Source of the DNA: an uncultured Chitinophagaceae bacterium
Lineage (GTDB): Bacteria; Bacteroidota; Bacteroidia; Chitinophagales; Chitinophagaceae
Direction of reading: 5' to 3'
NCBI GenBank assembly: GCA_937958995.1
Contig: CALGAP010000023.1
Coordinates: forward strand, 310,001 to 374,000
DNA length: 64,000 nucleotides
In this document: piece by piece, positions 1 to 8,031 of the stretch
How the letters are laid out: each line of letters opens with the position of its first letter
Numbering within the stretch: the first letter of the stretch is position 1
Notes under the pieces: model-generated
What the model was told of the DNA's origin: nothing
The model's database searches: none
What the model saw: the letters and a program-made list of their open reading frames with translations, nothing else
Position numbers and translations under genes: made by a program

Positions 1-39
1 CCGTTAATAAATATAGAGAACCGTTTTCAAACCTCCGGG

Positions 40-354
40 TTATTTCTCGAGTGTAATAGTACCGAGATCGGTTACCTTACCCTCTTCAACCACCACGTTA
101 TCTTTGATGAAATTTTTGTAGTCGCCTACACCTTGCACAATTACTTTATAAGTACCGGGTTTTACAGAAAATGAGAAAGCGCCGTTTTCGGGTGTGGCCT
201 TCAATGAATCAGCGCCGCTGATGGCCCAAACAATACCAGCTCCATCTGCCGGAGAAATGGTTCCTTTAATGCCAGAATCCTGCATTAAGAAAAAAGAACT
301 AAGCGCAATAACAATTGTGAGCGAACACAGAGCAGTTTGTAAGATTCGTTTCAT
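40..354 (-). CDS. small secreted carboxypeptidase-regulatory-like protein
   Basis: Protein of 104 residues. The start at 354 is preferred because it gives a clean signal peptide (MKRILQTALC onward, hydrophobic to about residue 23); the longer reading adds 25 unlikely residues. The mature part (about 28-102) has the pattern of a CarboxypepD_reg-like beta-sandwich: GIKGTISPADGAG, then GAFSFSVKPGTYKVIVQG, which is typical of periplasmic or surface proteins of Bacteroidota. No catalytic residues are visible, so it is probably a structural or ligand-binding module. It lies directly downstream of the histidine kinase gene. Four TCTAAT half-sites at 432-470 sit upstream of its start and resemble those before the response regulator, so it is a likely target of that system. 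The precise function is unknown. Confidence 0.75.
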   Translation of the reverse strand: MKRILQTALCSLTIVIALSSFFLMQDSGIKGTISPADGAGIVWAISGADSLKATPENGAFSFSVKPGTYKVIVQGVGDYKNFIKDNVVVEEGKVTDLGTITLEK

Positions 355-431
355 GCAATTATTGTTTTTAGTGAATGAATAGTTGCCCTGAAAAGGCAAG
401 TAGCATACCAAAACACTTTGCACGAACAATA

Positions 432-470
432 TCTAATTACATTCTAATTCACTTCTAATCCTTTTCTAAT
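432..470 (-). promoter_or_regulatory. four TCTAAT half-sites at 11-bp spacing, probable OmpR-type regulator operator
   Basis: TCTAAT (ATTAGA on the gene strand) occurs at 432, 443, 454 and 465, so the period is exactly 11 bp, as expected for tandem half-sites of OmpR/PhoB-type regulators. The array lies inside the 3' end of the kinase gene and about 78-116 bp upstream of the small secreted gene. A TACTTG-like -7 element at 395-402 follows about 29 bp later. The same hexamer pair with the same spacing precedes the response regulator gene. The role is inferred. Confidence 0.6.
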
Positions 471-1868
471 CCTTGCAGAAGTATTGAATGTGAAATTGCT
501 GCCGGCCTGCGGCAGGTATATGGAGAATACAGAGCCGCGGCCGACATCGGAATGTACCCGGATGTTGCCATTATGCAGCTGAATAATATGATTCGCTAAC
601 GATAATCCAAGGCCGAACCCTTTTTCCTTACCTGCACCGGCGCTTCTGTAAAAAGGAAGAAAAATATTTTCCAGTTCATCTTTCGGTATTCCCGGTCCGT
701 TATCAGCCACCATCACCCTGATCTCGCCGTTCAGAACGTGCAACCCGATTTTGGCCTGGTGATCGGGAGCATATTTGCAGGCATTGATCACGATGTTCCT
801 GATGGCAGTAAGCAATAATTCCTGGTTGCCAAAGACCAACAGTTTTGTTTCATCAGCGGGCAGGTGGTCAAAGTCGAGGTTCACCGACCACTGCTTGTTG
901 AGCTTGGTTATTTCCACGGGCAGTTGCAACAGCACTTCATCAATACGAATCTGTTCAATTTCAAATCCGCCCGGGCTGCCAGAAGCCCTGGCCACTTCCA
1001 AAAGCGATTGGGTAAGCTGGCTCATGCGCAGCACATCCTGGAGGGTAGAACTGATCACCTTGCGGTAATGTTCCGCGTCGCGGCTGCGCAGTAATGAAAC
1101 TTCCAGCTGGCTCGATATAGAAGTAAGCGGCGTGCAAAGTTCGTGCGAAGCGTTGGCAATGAACTGGCGCTGCACTTCAAAACTGCGTTGCAGCCGGTTC
1201 AGTAGTTTGTTCAGTGTTTCAGATAGGTAATGCCATTCATCGCGCGATTTACCCGTTTGGATACGACGGGTGAGACTGCCCGCGGATATTTCATTCACTT
1301 CATCGGCAATTTGTTTTACCGGTCTTAACAGGCGGCCCGAGAAAAAATAGCCTCCGCCAAAAGCTATCAGTATACCACCCACCAGGCTGATCCATATGGT
1401 TGTTTTCAGCTGCGTCAGGTATTTTTTCCCCTGTTCATCGCGCGTGGCAGAAACCACCAGCAGCCCCGAAGAAGGGTAATGCACTGCCAGCGCTTCTTTA
1501 TCATCTTTTGTAAAAAATATGGTTCCTTCTTCGCGTACGTGCTGCAATAGTTCAGAATCAATCGACATCAGCTCGGGGCTGATATCCGAAAAAGAATATA
1601 CCAGTTGATCATTGCTATCGAAAACCTGTACCTCTTTGCTGCGCACCATGCCGGTGATGGATGTATCGAGCTTCACCACCAGGTCGCTGGTGAAAATATT
1701 TCCCTGGCTTAATAGTCCATTGGTATAGGAAGCACGATTGAGTAACCGGGTTTTTATCGAATTCAACCTGTTTGACCACGCGAAGTAATAAACCGTGGCG
1801 CATACTACCATCAGTATGCAGCATACGGTGGTGGCAAATAAGATGGTAATGCGCAAGCGTACTGGCAT
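444..1868 (-). CDS. sensor histidine kinase (HAMP-HisKA-HATPase)
   Basis: Inner-membrane sensor kinase of 474 residues. TM1 spans about 7-29, a periplasmic sensor loop 30-155, TM2 about 157-177 and HAMP 178-230. The HisKA box has the phosphoacceptor H242 in ASHELCTPLTS. The HATPase has N362, a G1 box DNGPGIP (389-395) and a G2 box GFGLGLSL (417-424). The usual HELRTPL has Cys instead of Arg at 245, a small oddity that need not affect catalysis. Its start codon overlaps the stop of the response regulator by one base (TGATG), so the two are translationally coupled. The ligand is unknown. The downstream secreted protein may be a partner or output. Confidence 0.93.
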   Translation of the reverse strand: MPVRLRITILFATTVCCILMVVCATVYYFAWSNRLNSIKTRLLNRASYTNGLLSQGNIFTSDLVVKLDTSITGMVRSKEVQVFDSNDQLVYSFSDISPELMSIDSELLQHVREEGTIFFTKDDKEALAVHYPSSGLLVVSATRDEQGKKYLTQLKTTIWISLVGGILIAFGGGYFFSGRLLRPVKQIADEVNEISAGSLTRRIQTGKSRDEWHYLSETLNKLLNRLQRSFEVQRQFIANASHELCTPLTSISSQLEVSLLRSRDAEHYRKVISSTLQDVLRMSQLTQSLLEVARASGSPGGFEIEQIRIDEVLLQLPVEITKLNKQWSVNLDFDHLPADETKLLVFGNQELLLTAIRNIVINACKYAPDHQAKIGLHVLNGEIRVMVADNGPGIPKDELENIFLPFYRSAGAGKEKGFGLGLSLANHIIQLHNGNIRVHSDVGRGSVFSIYLPQAGSNFTFNTSARIRKGLEVN

Positions 1869-2560
1869 CAGTTCTCTTTAGATTTTAAAATATATCCTAT
1901 GCCGACCTGTGTGTGGATTAAACGAGGCGAAAAATTTTTGTCGATCTTATTTCGCAGATAGCTGATATACACATCTATCACGTTGGTATTGGTATTGAAG
2001 TCGATGCCCCACACATTCACGGCAATCTCTGCCCGCGACAGCACCTTATTCTGGTGCAGCATCAGATATTCGAGCAGTTGAAATTCTTTGACGGTGAGAT
2101 TGATCTTTTGATTGCTGCGTATAACCTCCTTGCTATCAAGATTCATTTCCAGGTTGGGCGCCCTCAGCAGGTTGGGTTGCGGTGTTTCGGTGCGACGCCG
2201 CTTCAGTATGGCGCGTATGCGTAAAAGAAGCTCCCTGAACTCGAAGGGTTTCGCTACATAGTCATCGGCACCGGCATCATAACCTTCAATTTTGTTTTCC
2301 AGCGTATTCAGCGAGGTCAGCATGATTACAAAGGCCGAAGCATCCAATTGCCTGATCACTTTGCAAAGCTCAACCCCGTTGATTCCCGGCAGGTTAATAT
2401 CTATCAGGACCATCTGGAATTTTCGCTTACAGAATTGCTGCAGCCCTGATTCCCCATCATAACATACCTGCACGTCATAGCCGTTTTCTGCCAGCCCAAG
2501 CTGGAGGGTATCGGCAATCTTTTTCTCATCTTCAACAATTAGTATGCTTACTGGTTCCAT
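1868..2560 (-). CDS. OmpR-family response regulator
   Basis: DNA-binding response regulator of 230 residues. The receiver domain (about 4-118) has acidic residues E10-D11, phosphoacceptor D54 in VLIDINLPG, T82/S83 and K104 in YVAKPF. A winged-helix output domain (about 130-228) ends in the usual VIDVYISYLRNKID and GIGYIL pattern. It forms a coupled operon with the kinase downstream (1-base overlap). Two TCTAAT sites 11 bp apart lie about 54-70 bp upstream of its start, 26 bp before a TAccTTTc -7-like element, so autoregulation is likely. The regulator and kinase are surely cognate. The target set is inferred from shared sites. Confidence 0.94.
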   Translation of the reverse strand: MEPVSILIVEDEKKIADTLQLGLAENGYDVQVCYDGESGLQQFCKRKFQMVLIDINLPGINGVELCKVIRQLDASAFVIMLTSLNTLENKIEGYDAGADDYVAKPFEFRELLLRIRAILKRRRTETPQPNLLRAPNLEMNLDSKEVIRSNQKINLTVKEFQLLEYLMLHQNKVLSRAEIAVNVWGIDFNTNTNVIDVYISYLRNKIDKNFSPRLIHTQVGIGYILKSKEN

Positions 2561-2579
2561 TGGATTTCTGGCACAACCT

Positions 2580-2630
2580 GAAAGGTACGAATTAGGAAAA
2601 ATGCGATGGTGTTTCTAATCAAATTCTAAT
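2580..2630 (-). promoter_or_regulatory. probable autoregulated promoter of the response regulator operon
   Basis: On the minus strand, two ATTAGA half-sites (plus-strand TCTAAT at 2614 and 2625, 11 bp apart) are followed after 26 bp by TACCTTTC at 2587-2580, a one-mismatch version of the Bacteroidota -7 element TAnnTTTG. This is the layout of a PhoB-type activated promoter. Confidence 0.5.
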
Positions 2631-2654
2631 GCCGCCCCCTAACCAAATATGCAC

Positions 2655-2710
2655 CCAATAAAAAATTCCAAAATGGCACATCGTTAACTAATGGCCACTT
2701 TGGAATTTTT
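2655..2710 (-). terminator. rho-independent terminator after the RprY-like gene
   Basis: A 17-bp inverted repeat (2661-2677 and 2694-2710, one mismatch, 16-nt loop) is followed on the minus strand by a T-run (TTTTTTATT). It begins 53 bp after the stop codon of the response regulator at 2764. Confidence 0.75.
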
Positions 2711-2763
2711 ACTTTATGATTTAAAACTTATTTGGAGCTTGTTGCTTGCGATCTGGAACTTCT

Positions 2764-3468
2764 TTACGCATTCACCGGCGCTACCAGCCTGAAACCGTTA
2801 CCGTGAATGTTCACGATCTCGATGGTGTTGTCGTCTTTCAGGTACTTGCGCAGCTTGGCGATATACACGTCCATACTGCGCCCGTTGAAGTAGGTGTCGC
2901 TGCCCCAGATTTTTTTCAATGCCTGTTCACGGGGCAACAGGTCGTTCATGTGCTCGCAAAGCATTTTCAGCAATTCATTTTCCTTCGGACTTAGGGTCTG
3001 CGTCTTGCCGTTATGGCTCAGTTCGCGCAGTTTGGGATTGAAGTGGTAGCTGCCCAGGTCGTATTCCTTGTTTTCCTGCTCGCGGCTCACTTCTTCGTTG
3101 CGCTTCAGGATGGCCTTTATCTTCATCAACAACACTTCGCTGTCGAAGGGTTTGGTGATATAGTCGTCGGCCCCCAGCTTATAACCCTGGATTATATCTT
3201 CCTTCATGGTCTTGGCGCTGAGGAAAAACAGGGGAATATCGGGATCCACATCGCGGATTTCTTCGGCCAGGGTAAAGCCGTCCATATGCGGCATCATTAT
3301 ATCTAACAGGCAGAGGTCAAACTTTTCGCGTTGAAAAGCAGCGAGGCCCAGTCTTCCGTCTCTTTCCAGTACTACATCGAAATCGTTCAGTTCCAGGTAA
3401 TTTTTCAAAACCATGCCCAGGTTCTGATCGTCCTCGCATAATAATATTTTCGGTTTCTTTCCTTCCAT
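2764..3468 (-). CDS. orphan OmpR-family response regulator, RprY-like
   Basis: Response regulator of 234 residues: receiver domain about 6-122 with acidic E12-D14, phosphoacceptor D56 in CLLDIMMP, S84 and K106 in YITKPF, then a winged-helix output domain ending in DVYIAKLRKYL and GFRL. The sequence style fits the RprY group of Bacteroidota, regulators linked to envelope or oxidative stress. No kinase gene is adjacent: a terminator follows it and a repeat-containing intergenic region precedes it. It therefore acts as an orphan here, and its kinase must be encoded elsewhere. It is a different clade from the regulator at 1868-2560, not a recent duplicate. Confidence 0.9.
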   Translation of the reverse strand: MEGKKPKILLCEDDQNLGMVLKNYLELNDFDVVLERDGRLGLAAFQREKFDLCLLDIMMPHMDGFTLAEEIRDVDPDIPLFFLSAKTMKEDIIQGYKLGADDYITKPFDSEVLLMKIKAILKRNEEVSREQENKEYDLGSYHFNPKLRELSHNGKTQTLSPKENELLKMLCEHMNDLLPREQALKKIWGSDTYFNGRSMDVYIAKLRKYLKDDNTIEIVNIHGNGFRLVAPVNA

Positions 3469-3598
3469 TGTGAAGTATATTTAGTTCGATACTAAAAAAT
3501 TGTTGTGTAAATAAAAGTAAATCATTTGCCAATTGAAACCATCACGGTGTAATTTTTTGTTAATAATAGCCTGATAACCATAGGGTATTTTGGTATTT

Positions 3599-3710
3599 AT
3601 CACGGATTTATATGGATTATGCCGATTACGCGAATTGAGGTGGGCGAGGCACATCCGGATTGTCATGAACATTATCCGCGCAATCCGTGTAATCCATATA
3701 AATCCGTGAT
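3599..3710. repeat. intergenic inverted repeat, ATCACGGATT family
   Basis: Arms 3599-3632 and 3677-3710 (34 nt each, the outer 21 perfect) surround a 44-nt centre. The ends carry ATCACGGATT and its complement AATCCGTGAT. The same 10-mer recurs at 12904-12913, 22582-22591 and 22688-22697. It lies between the RprY-like gene and the divergent GroES-like gene. Confidence 0.8.
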
Positions 3711-3739
3711 TTATTTTCGCACATTCTTTTCTATTCAAT

Positions 3740-4120
3740 ATGTATACCATGAGATTAACCACAGACAATAAGTTCAAGAAACTGATAGTGATAGGCGATA
3801 GGGTATTAATACGTCCGTCCAAACCCAATGAACGTACAGAGAGTGGTTTATACCTTCCGCCAGGTGTGCAGGAGAAAGAAAAGGTACAGCAGGGGTATGT
3901 AATCAAGACCGGTCCCGGCTATGCTATACCCATGCCCCCTGAAGAGGAGCCCTGGAAGACCAATGAAGAACAGGTGAAATACATTCCCCTGCAGGCACGC
4001 GAGGGCGACCTGGCCGTTTTCCTGCTGAGCGGCGCCACCGAAGTGTTATACGAAGGCGAGAAATACTACATAGTACCACAAAGCGCCATCCTGATGCTGG
4101 AAAGGGAAGAAGACATGTGA
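3740..4120 (+). CDS. GroES-like (Cpn10 family) co-chaperone
   Basis: Protein of 126 residues. The N-terminal part matches the Cpn10 fold: VIGDRVLIRP (17-26), then ESGLYLPPG (34-42) where GroES has its mobile loop and the IVL tripeptide, then GYVIKTGPG (52-60). An insertion rich in Pro, Glu and Lys (about 62-84) follows before the REGDLAVFLL and YIVPQSAILML strands. It is longer than standard GroES (about 95 residues) and no groEL is beside it. An alternative start is Met4 at 3749. It precedes the HerA-type ATPase by 41 bp and may be co-transcribed with it. It could cap a chaperonin or have lost that role; LYL in place of IVL argues for altered partner binding. Confidence 0.85.
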   Translation: MYTMRLTTDNKFKKLIVIGDRVLIRPSKPNERTESGLYLPPGVQEKEKVQQGYVIKTGPGYAIPMPPEEEPWKTNEEQVKYIPLQAREGDLAVFLLSGATEVLYEGEKYYIVPQSAILMLEREEDM

Positions 4121-4161
4121 TTTTAATTCCTTTTCTTTGTTTTTATACCTAATAACTTCTT

Positions 4162-5712
4162 ATGGCAGATAAAGCTGCATTTCAACAAGTGGTGAAGGAT
4201 GGTTATACCTTCAAAGGCGAATGCTTCACCATTGGTATGGCCATGCTCGATGGCGAAATAGTGCCCGGTACACCCGTCAACATCCCGCTGAAGACAATGA
4301 ACCGCCACGGCCTTATAGCCGGCGCTACCGGTACGGGCAAGACCAAAACCCTGCAGGTAATCGCCGAAGGTCTCAGCGCCGCCAGCGTACCCGTGTTGCT
4401 GATGGATATCAAAGGCGACCTGAGTGGTATTGCCGCCGCGGCCGTTCCGGATGATAAGCTGAAGGAACGCGTGGAAAAAATGGGTATCGATTACCAGCCC
4501 GCCGCCTTCCCGGTGGAACTGCTGACCCTGAGCAATGAGAAAGGCGTTCGCCTGCGTGCCACCGTTAGTGAGTTTGGCCCCGTGCTTTTATCAAAAATTC
4601 TCGACCTCAACGATACGCAGGAAGGAGTAGTGGCCATGCTCTTCAAATATTGCGACGATCATAAGTTGCCGCTGCTCGACCTGAAAGATTTTATCAAAGT
4701 GCTCCAGTTTGCGAGCAACGAAGGCAAGAAAGAACTGGAAAAAGAATATGGTAAAATAGCCAGCACCAGCACAGGCACCATTTTGCGCAAAGTGATTGAA
4801 CTGCAGCAACAGGGCGCAGACATATTTTTTGGTGAACCTTCTTTTGAAATAGAAGACCTGATGCGCGTAGCGGAAGACGGCCGCGGTGTGATCAGCGTGC
4901 TGCGCGTGACCGATATGCAAAACCGCCCCAAATTCTTTTCCACCTTCATGTTGCAGATGCTGGCCGAGCTGTATGCCACACTGCCCGAAGCCGGCGACCT
5001 GGAGAAGCCCAACCTCGTGATGTTTGTCGATGAAGCGCACCTGGTGTTCCGGGAAGCCACGCAAGCACTGCTGCAGCAGGTGGAGACCGTTATTAAGCTG
5101 ATCCGCTCGAAAGGCGTTGGCATCTTTTTCTGTACACAAAACCCACAGGATATCCCGGCACCCGTGCTCAGCCAGCTGGGTCTGAAAGTGCAGCACGCGC
5201 TGCGCGCCTTTACCGCCGCCGACCGCAAGACCATTAAACTGGCAGCCGACAATTATCCCGAAACAAAATTTTACAAGACCGACGAGTTGTTGACCCAGCT
5301 CGGTATCGGCGAAGCCTTGGTTACCACGCTCAACGAAAAAGGCATACCCACTCCGCTGGTACACACCATGCTGGTAGCGCCCCGGTCGCGCATGGATGTG
5401 CTCACACCCAGCGAGATTGATGGTATAGTCGCCAGGTCGAAACTGGTGAAGAAATATGAACAGACAGCCGACAGCCAGAGCGCTTACGAAATTCTGAATG
5501 CCAAACTGGAAGAAGCTGCCGCGAAGACCGCCGAAGCAGAAGAAAAGAAGAAACCAGGCGGCTCCAGGCGACAGGAAAAATCTACGGTTGAAAAAGTGCT
5601 GGATAATTCCGTGACAAGGCAAATTGGAAGAACAGCGGCAAACATCATCACACGCAGCCTGCTGGGCGCCCTGGGATTGGGCGGAAAAACAACTAAGAAA
5701 AAATCAAGCTGA
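4162..5712 (+). CDS. HerA/DUF853-type ATPase (YjgR-like)
   Basis: Protein of 516 residues with an FtsK/HerA-type P-loop: Walker A GATGTGKT (54-61), MDIKGDLSG (81-89) as in DUF853 proteins, and Walker B LVMFVDEAH with D290-E291. The segment GVGIFFCTQNPQDIP is the sensor-like region of this family. The C-terminus (about 440-516) is charged, Ala/Glu/Lys-rich and probably disordered. The family is a hexameric ATPase related to DNA-translocating HerA, but the substrate of DUF853 proteins is not established. Its stop codon is only 2 bp from that of convergent recQ. No NurA nuclease is adjacent, so a classical HerA-NurA pair is not indicated. Confidence 0.9.
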   Translation: MADKAAFQQVVKDGYTFKGECFTIGMAMLDGEIVPGTPVNIPLKTMNRHGLIAGATGTGKTKTLQVIAEGLSAASVPVLLMDIKGDLSGIAAAAVPDDKLKERVEKMGIDYQPAAFPVELLTLSNEKGVRLRATVSEFGPVLLSKILDLNDTQEGVVAMLFKYCDDHKLPLLDLKDFIKVLQFASNEGKKELEKEYGKIASTSTGTILRKVIELQQQGADIFFGEPSFEIEDLMRVAEDGRGVISVLRVTDMQNRPKFFSTFMLQMLAELYATLPEAGDLEKPNLVMFVDEAHLVFREATQALLQQVETVIKLIRSKGVGIFFCTQNPQDIPAPVLSQLGLKVQHALRAFTAADRKTIKLAADNYPETKFYKTDELLTQLGIGEALVTTLNEKGIPTPLVHTMLVAPRSRMDVLTPSEIDGIVARSKLVKKYEQTADSQSAYEILNAKLEEAAAKTAEAEEKKKPGGSRRQEKSTVEKVLDNSVTRQIGRTAANIITRSLLGALGLGGKTTKKKSS

Positions 5713-5714
5713 TT

Positions 5715-7619
5715 TTAGTTTTTTCTTACAAATCCCTGCTGATCCACTTTTATTTTATTTTCTGATTGCAGAAACTCCAGCACCTTCCAGGCCTTTTCTT
5801 TTTTGATGCCCGTGAAGGGTTGTAGTAATTCTTGGGTAGAAATGCTTTTCTCGCGCAGCGCCTCCATCAATGTGCTGGCGATTTTTTCAAATTCCTCGTT
5901 GCTGAGCTGATTATTTTTTTCGTGCAGGCAGTTGTCGCAGATATGACAGCGCTTCAGCGAGGCATCACCGAAATAGGAGGCAATGATGCGGCTGCGGCAT
6001 TCTTTCTTTTCCTTTATATAGTCAATCATCGCTTTTATACGCTCAATAAACAGTTGCTTGCGCTTTTCGTGGCCGGGCATGTTGATGCGCAGGTCTTCGG
6101 CTTTCACGCGGTTCACCGGCAGGTAGATCTGCGGAGAATCTTTCTGCGGAATGTATTCGATGATGGCCGATGCATGCAGTCGCTTCAAATCACGGATCAC
6201 CACCGCTTCATCCTGCCTGAGTATGGCGGCTATGGATTTTTCATAAATAAAAACCGGCTGATCGAAGATGCCTTCATAAGTTCGCAGCAGTGTTTTGATC
6301 AGTGGCTCCAGTTCCGGGTACGTACTTTCAAATTCATACAAATAATCCTTGCCCGTCACGAATTGTGCTTTGGAAGGCATGAAGATTTGTTCATTATACC
6401 CAATCAGCTCTTCCTGCTCCAGCGCTTTGATGCCATATACCGCTAGTTGCGGGTCGAGTTTGAATTTGGTGATAAAATCATTCAGGTTGAAATCATAATA
6501 ATTTCCGGCGCCGGCACCGGCGGGTACCTGCAGGTAGTTCATCAGCGACTGGTACACAGTGCGGATATTCTCTTCAGCAGGAAAACGTGTATCGGGCAGA
6601 GTTTTCAGCTCTTCCAGTTCTTGCTCGTTGTACAGCAACACCGCGTATGCCTTTTTCTCATCGCGCCCGGCGCGGCCCGCTTCCTGGTAATAGTTTTCGA
6701 GACAGTCGGGCACATCGGCATGAATTACCAGTCGCACATCGGGCTTGTCGATACCCATTCCAAAAGCATTGGTGCAAACGATGGTGCGAATGTTGTTTTT
6801 TATCCATTGCTCCTGTTTGGCGCTGCGCTGTTCGGCGCCCAGGCCTGCATGATAGAAATCGGCTTTGATGCCTTGCAGGTTCAGCAGGTCGCTGATTTCT
6901 TTGGTGCGCCTCCGGCTTTTGCAATATACGATGCTGCAGCCGGGCACTTTCTGCAGTATGTCAACAATCTTATTGATCTTGCTGTCAACATTGAAAACGC
7001 TGTACGACAAATTGGGCCGTTCGAAGGAGCGCTGGAAAATATTTTGTTCCTTAAAAGCAAGTTTTTCACAAATATCCTTTTGCACCGCGGGCGTTGCAGA
7101 GGCTGTCAATGCCAGTACGGGCACGCGTGGCAGTTCTTCTCTCAGTGCTGCAATGCGCAGATAGGGCGGCCTGAAATCATAACCCCATTGTGAAATACAA
7201 TGCGCCTCATCCACGGCGATCAGGTTCACGTCGAGGGCCGGTAAATATTCTTTAAACAAATTGGTTTCTAAACGCTCGGGCGAGACATACAGAAATTTGC
7301 AGTTGCTGTTGGTGGCGAGTTTCAAAATATTGATCACCTCTTTGCGGCTAAGCCCTGAGTATATGGCGAAGGCGGTGATACCCTTTTTCCGCAGATTTTC
7401 TACCTGGTCCTTCATCAACGCAATCAGCGGACTGATTACCAGGCATAGTCCATCCATAGCCATGGCAGGCACCTGGAAACAAACCGATTTGCCACCGCCG
7501 GTAGGCAATAGCGCGAGCGTATCCTTACCGGCCAGCACCGATTCGATGATCTCCTGCTGCATGGGCCTGAACCGGTCATGACCCCAGTATTGCTTCAATA
7601 TGGAATGGATAGACATCAT
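5715..7619 (-). CDS. recQ: ATP-dependent DNA helicase RecQ
   Basis: Superfamily 2 3'-5' helicase of 634 residues, acting in recombination and replication-fork repair. Visible motifs: the Q-motif region FRPMQQEII, motif I PTGGGKS (K44), the DEAH box at 137-140, motif III ALTASATP, motif IV CSIVYCKSRR and motif VI QEAGRAGRDEK. A RecQ zinc-binding region has C-x2-C pairs in the CHICDNC segment near 555, and a winged-helix-like C-terminus follows. No clear HRDC domain is visible, and the tail is short. Two adjacent ATG codons (7619 and 7616) could start it. It converges on the DUF853 gene with a 2-bp gap. Confidence 0.95.
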   Translation of the reverse strand: MMSIHSILKQYWGHDRFRPMQQEIIESVLAGKDTLALLPTGGGKSVCFQVPAMAMDGLCLVISPLIALMKDQVENLRKKGITAFAIYSGLSRKEVINILKLATNSNCKFLYVSPERLETNLFKEYLPALDVNLIAVDEAHCISQWGYDFRPPYLRIAALREELPRVPVLALTASATPAVQKDICEKLAFKEQNIFQRSFERPNLSYSVFNVDSKINKIVDILQKVPGCSIVYCKSRRRTKEISDLLNLQGIKADFYHAGLGAEQRSAKQEQWIKNNIRTIVCTNAFGMGIDKPDVRLVIHADVPDCLENYYQEAGRAGRDEKKAYAVLLYNEQELEELKTLPDTRFPAEENIRTVYQSLMNYLQVPAGAGAGNYYDFNLNDFITKFKLDPQLAVYGIKALEQEELIGYNEQIFMPSKAQFVTGKDYLYEFESTYPELEPLIKTLLRTYEGIFDQPVFIYEKSIAAILRQDEAVVIRDLKRLHASAIIEYIPQKDSPQIYLPVNRVKAEDLRINMPGHEKRKQLFIERIKAMIDYIKEKKECRSRIIASYFGDASLKRCHICDNCLHEKNNQLSNEEFEKIASTLMEALREKSISTQELLQPFTGIKKEKAWKVLEFLQSENKIKVDQQGFVRKN

Positions 7620-7795
7620 CGGGCGGTGAAGTTACATGTACTGAAATCAACCAGCAATTGTATCATAAGCGAACACAATCATAAGCATTTTGGATTGTAA
7701 ATTATTGTGAATCAGTTCCGAAATGACTGGCATGTTTTTAAATGGTCTATTGGTGGCATAAAAAACCTGTATAGCCTACCCGTAAAATTATAGTC

Positions 7796-7927
7796 ATGAA
7801 AGACGAGCGTATCTGGAATCTGATCGCAAGAAAGCTGAGTGGTGAGGCGACTCGCGAAGACTTAGTGGAACTGTTTGAGATGCTGAGGGAAAATCCCGAA
7901 GTGCATTATTCGCTCGAAATTTTTTAA
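7796..7927 (+). CDS. 43-residue leader-type ORF, possibly truncated
   Basis: A short ORF beginning MKDERIWNLIARKLSGEA and ending SLEIF, 105 bp upstream of the permease gene. The start resembles short acidic proteins (roughly 80-100 residues, from memory) that often precede FtsX-type permease genes in Chitinophagaceae. The stop falls at the end of a run of six T (7920-7925). Deleting one T would keep the frame open to the start of the permease. It may therefore be a frameshifted remnant, a sequencing artefact or a genuine short peptide. The function is unknown. Confidence 0.45.
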   Translation: MKDERIWNLIARKLSGEATREDLVELFEMLRENPEVHYSLEIF

Positions 7928-8031
7928 ACTCAGTCATTTTTTTCAAGCCTGGCCGCACTTAGACGCAAGGTCAGGGAATTTATCAGGTCTGCCTGGAAAA
8001 GATCGCACCAGGCACAGCAAACCCTTATACC

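Noticed and set aside
4591..5622. Long ORF antisense to the DUF853 gene
   Set aside because: His/Gln/Phe-rich composition without domains; it mirrors the codon pattern of the true gene on the other strand.
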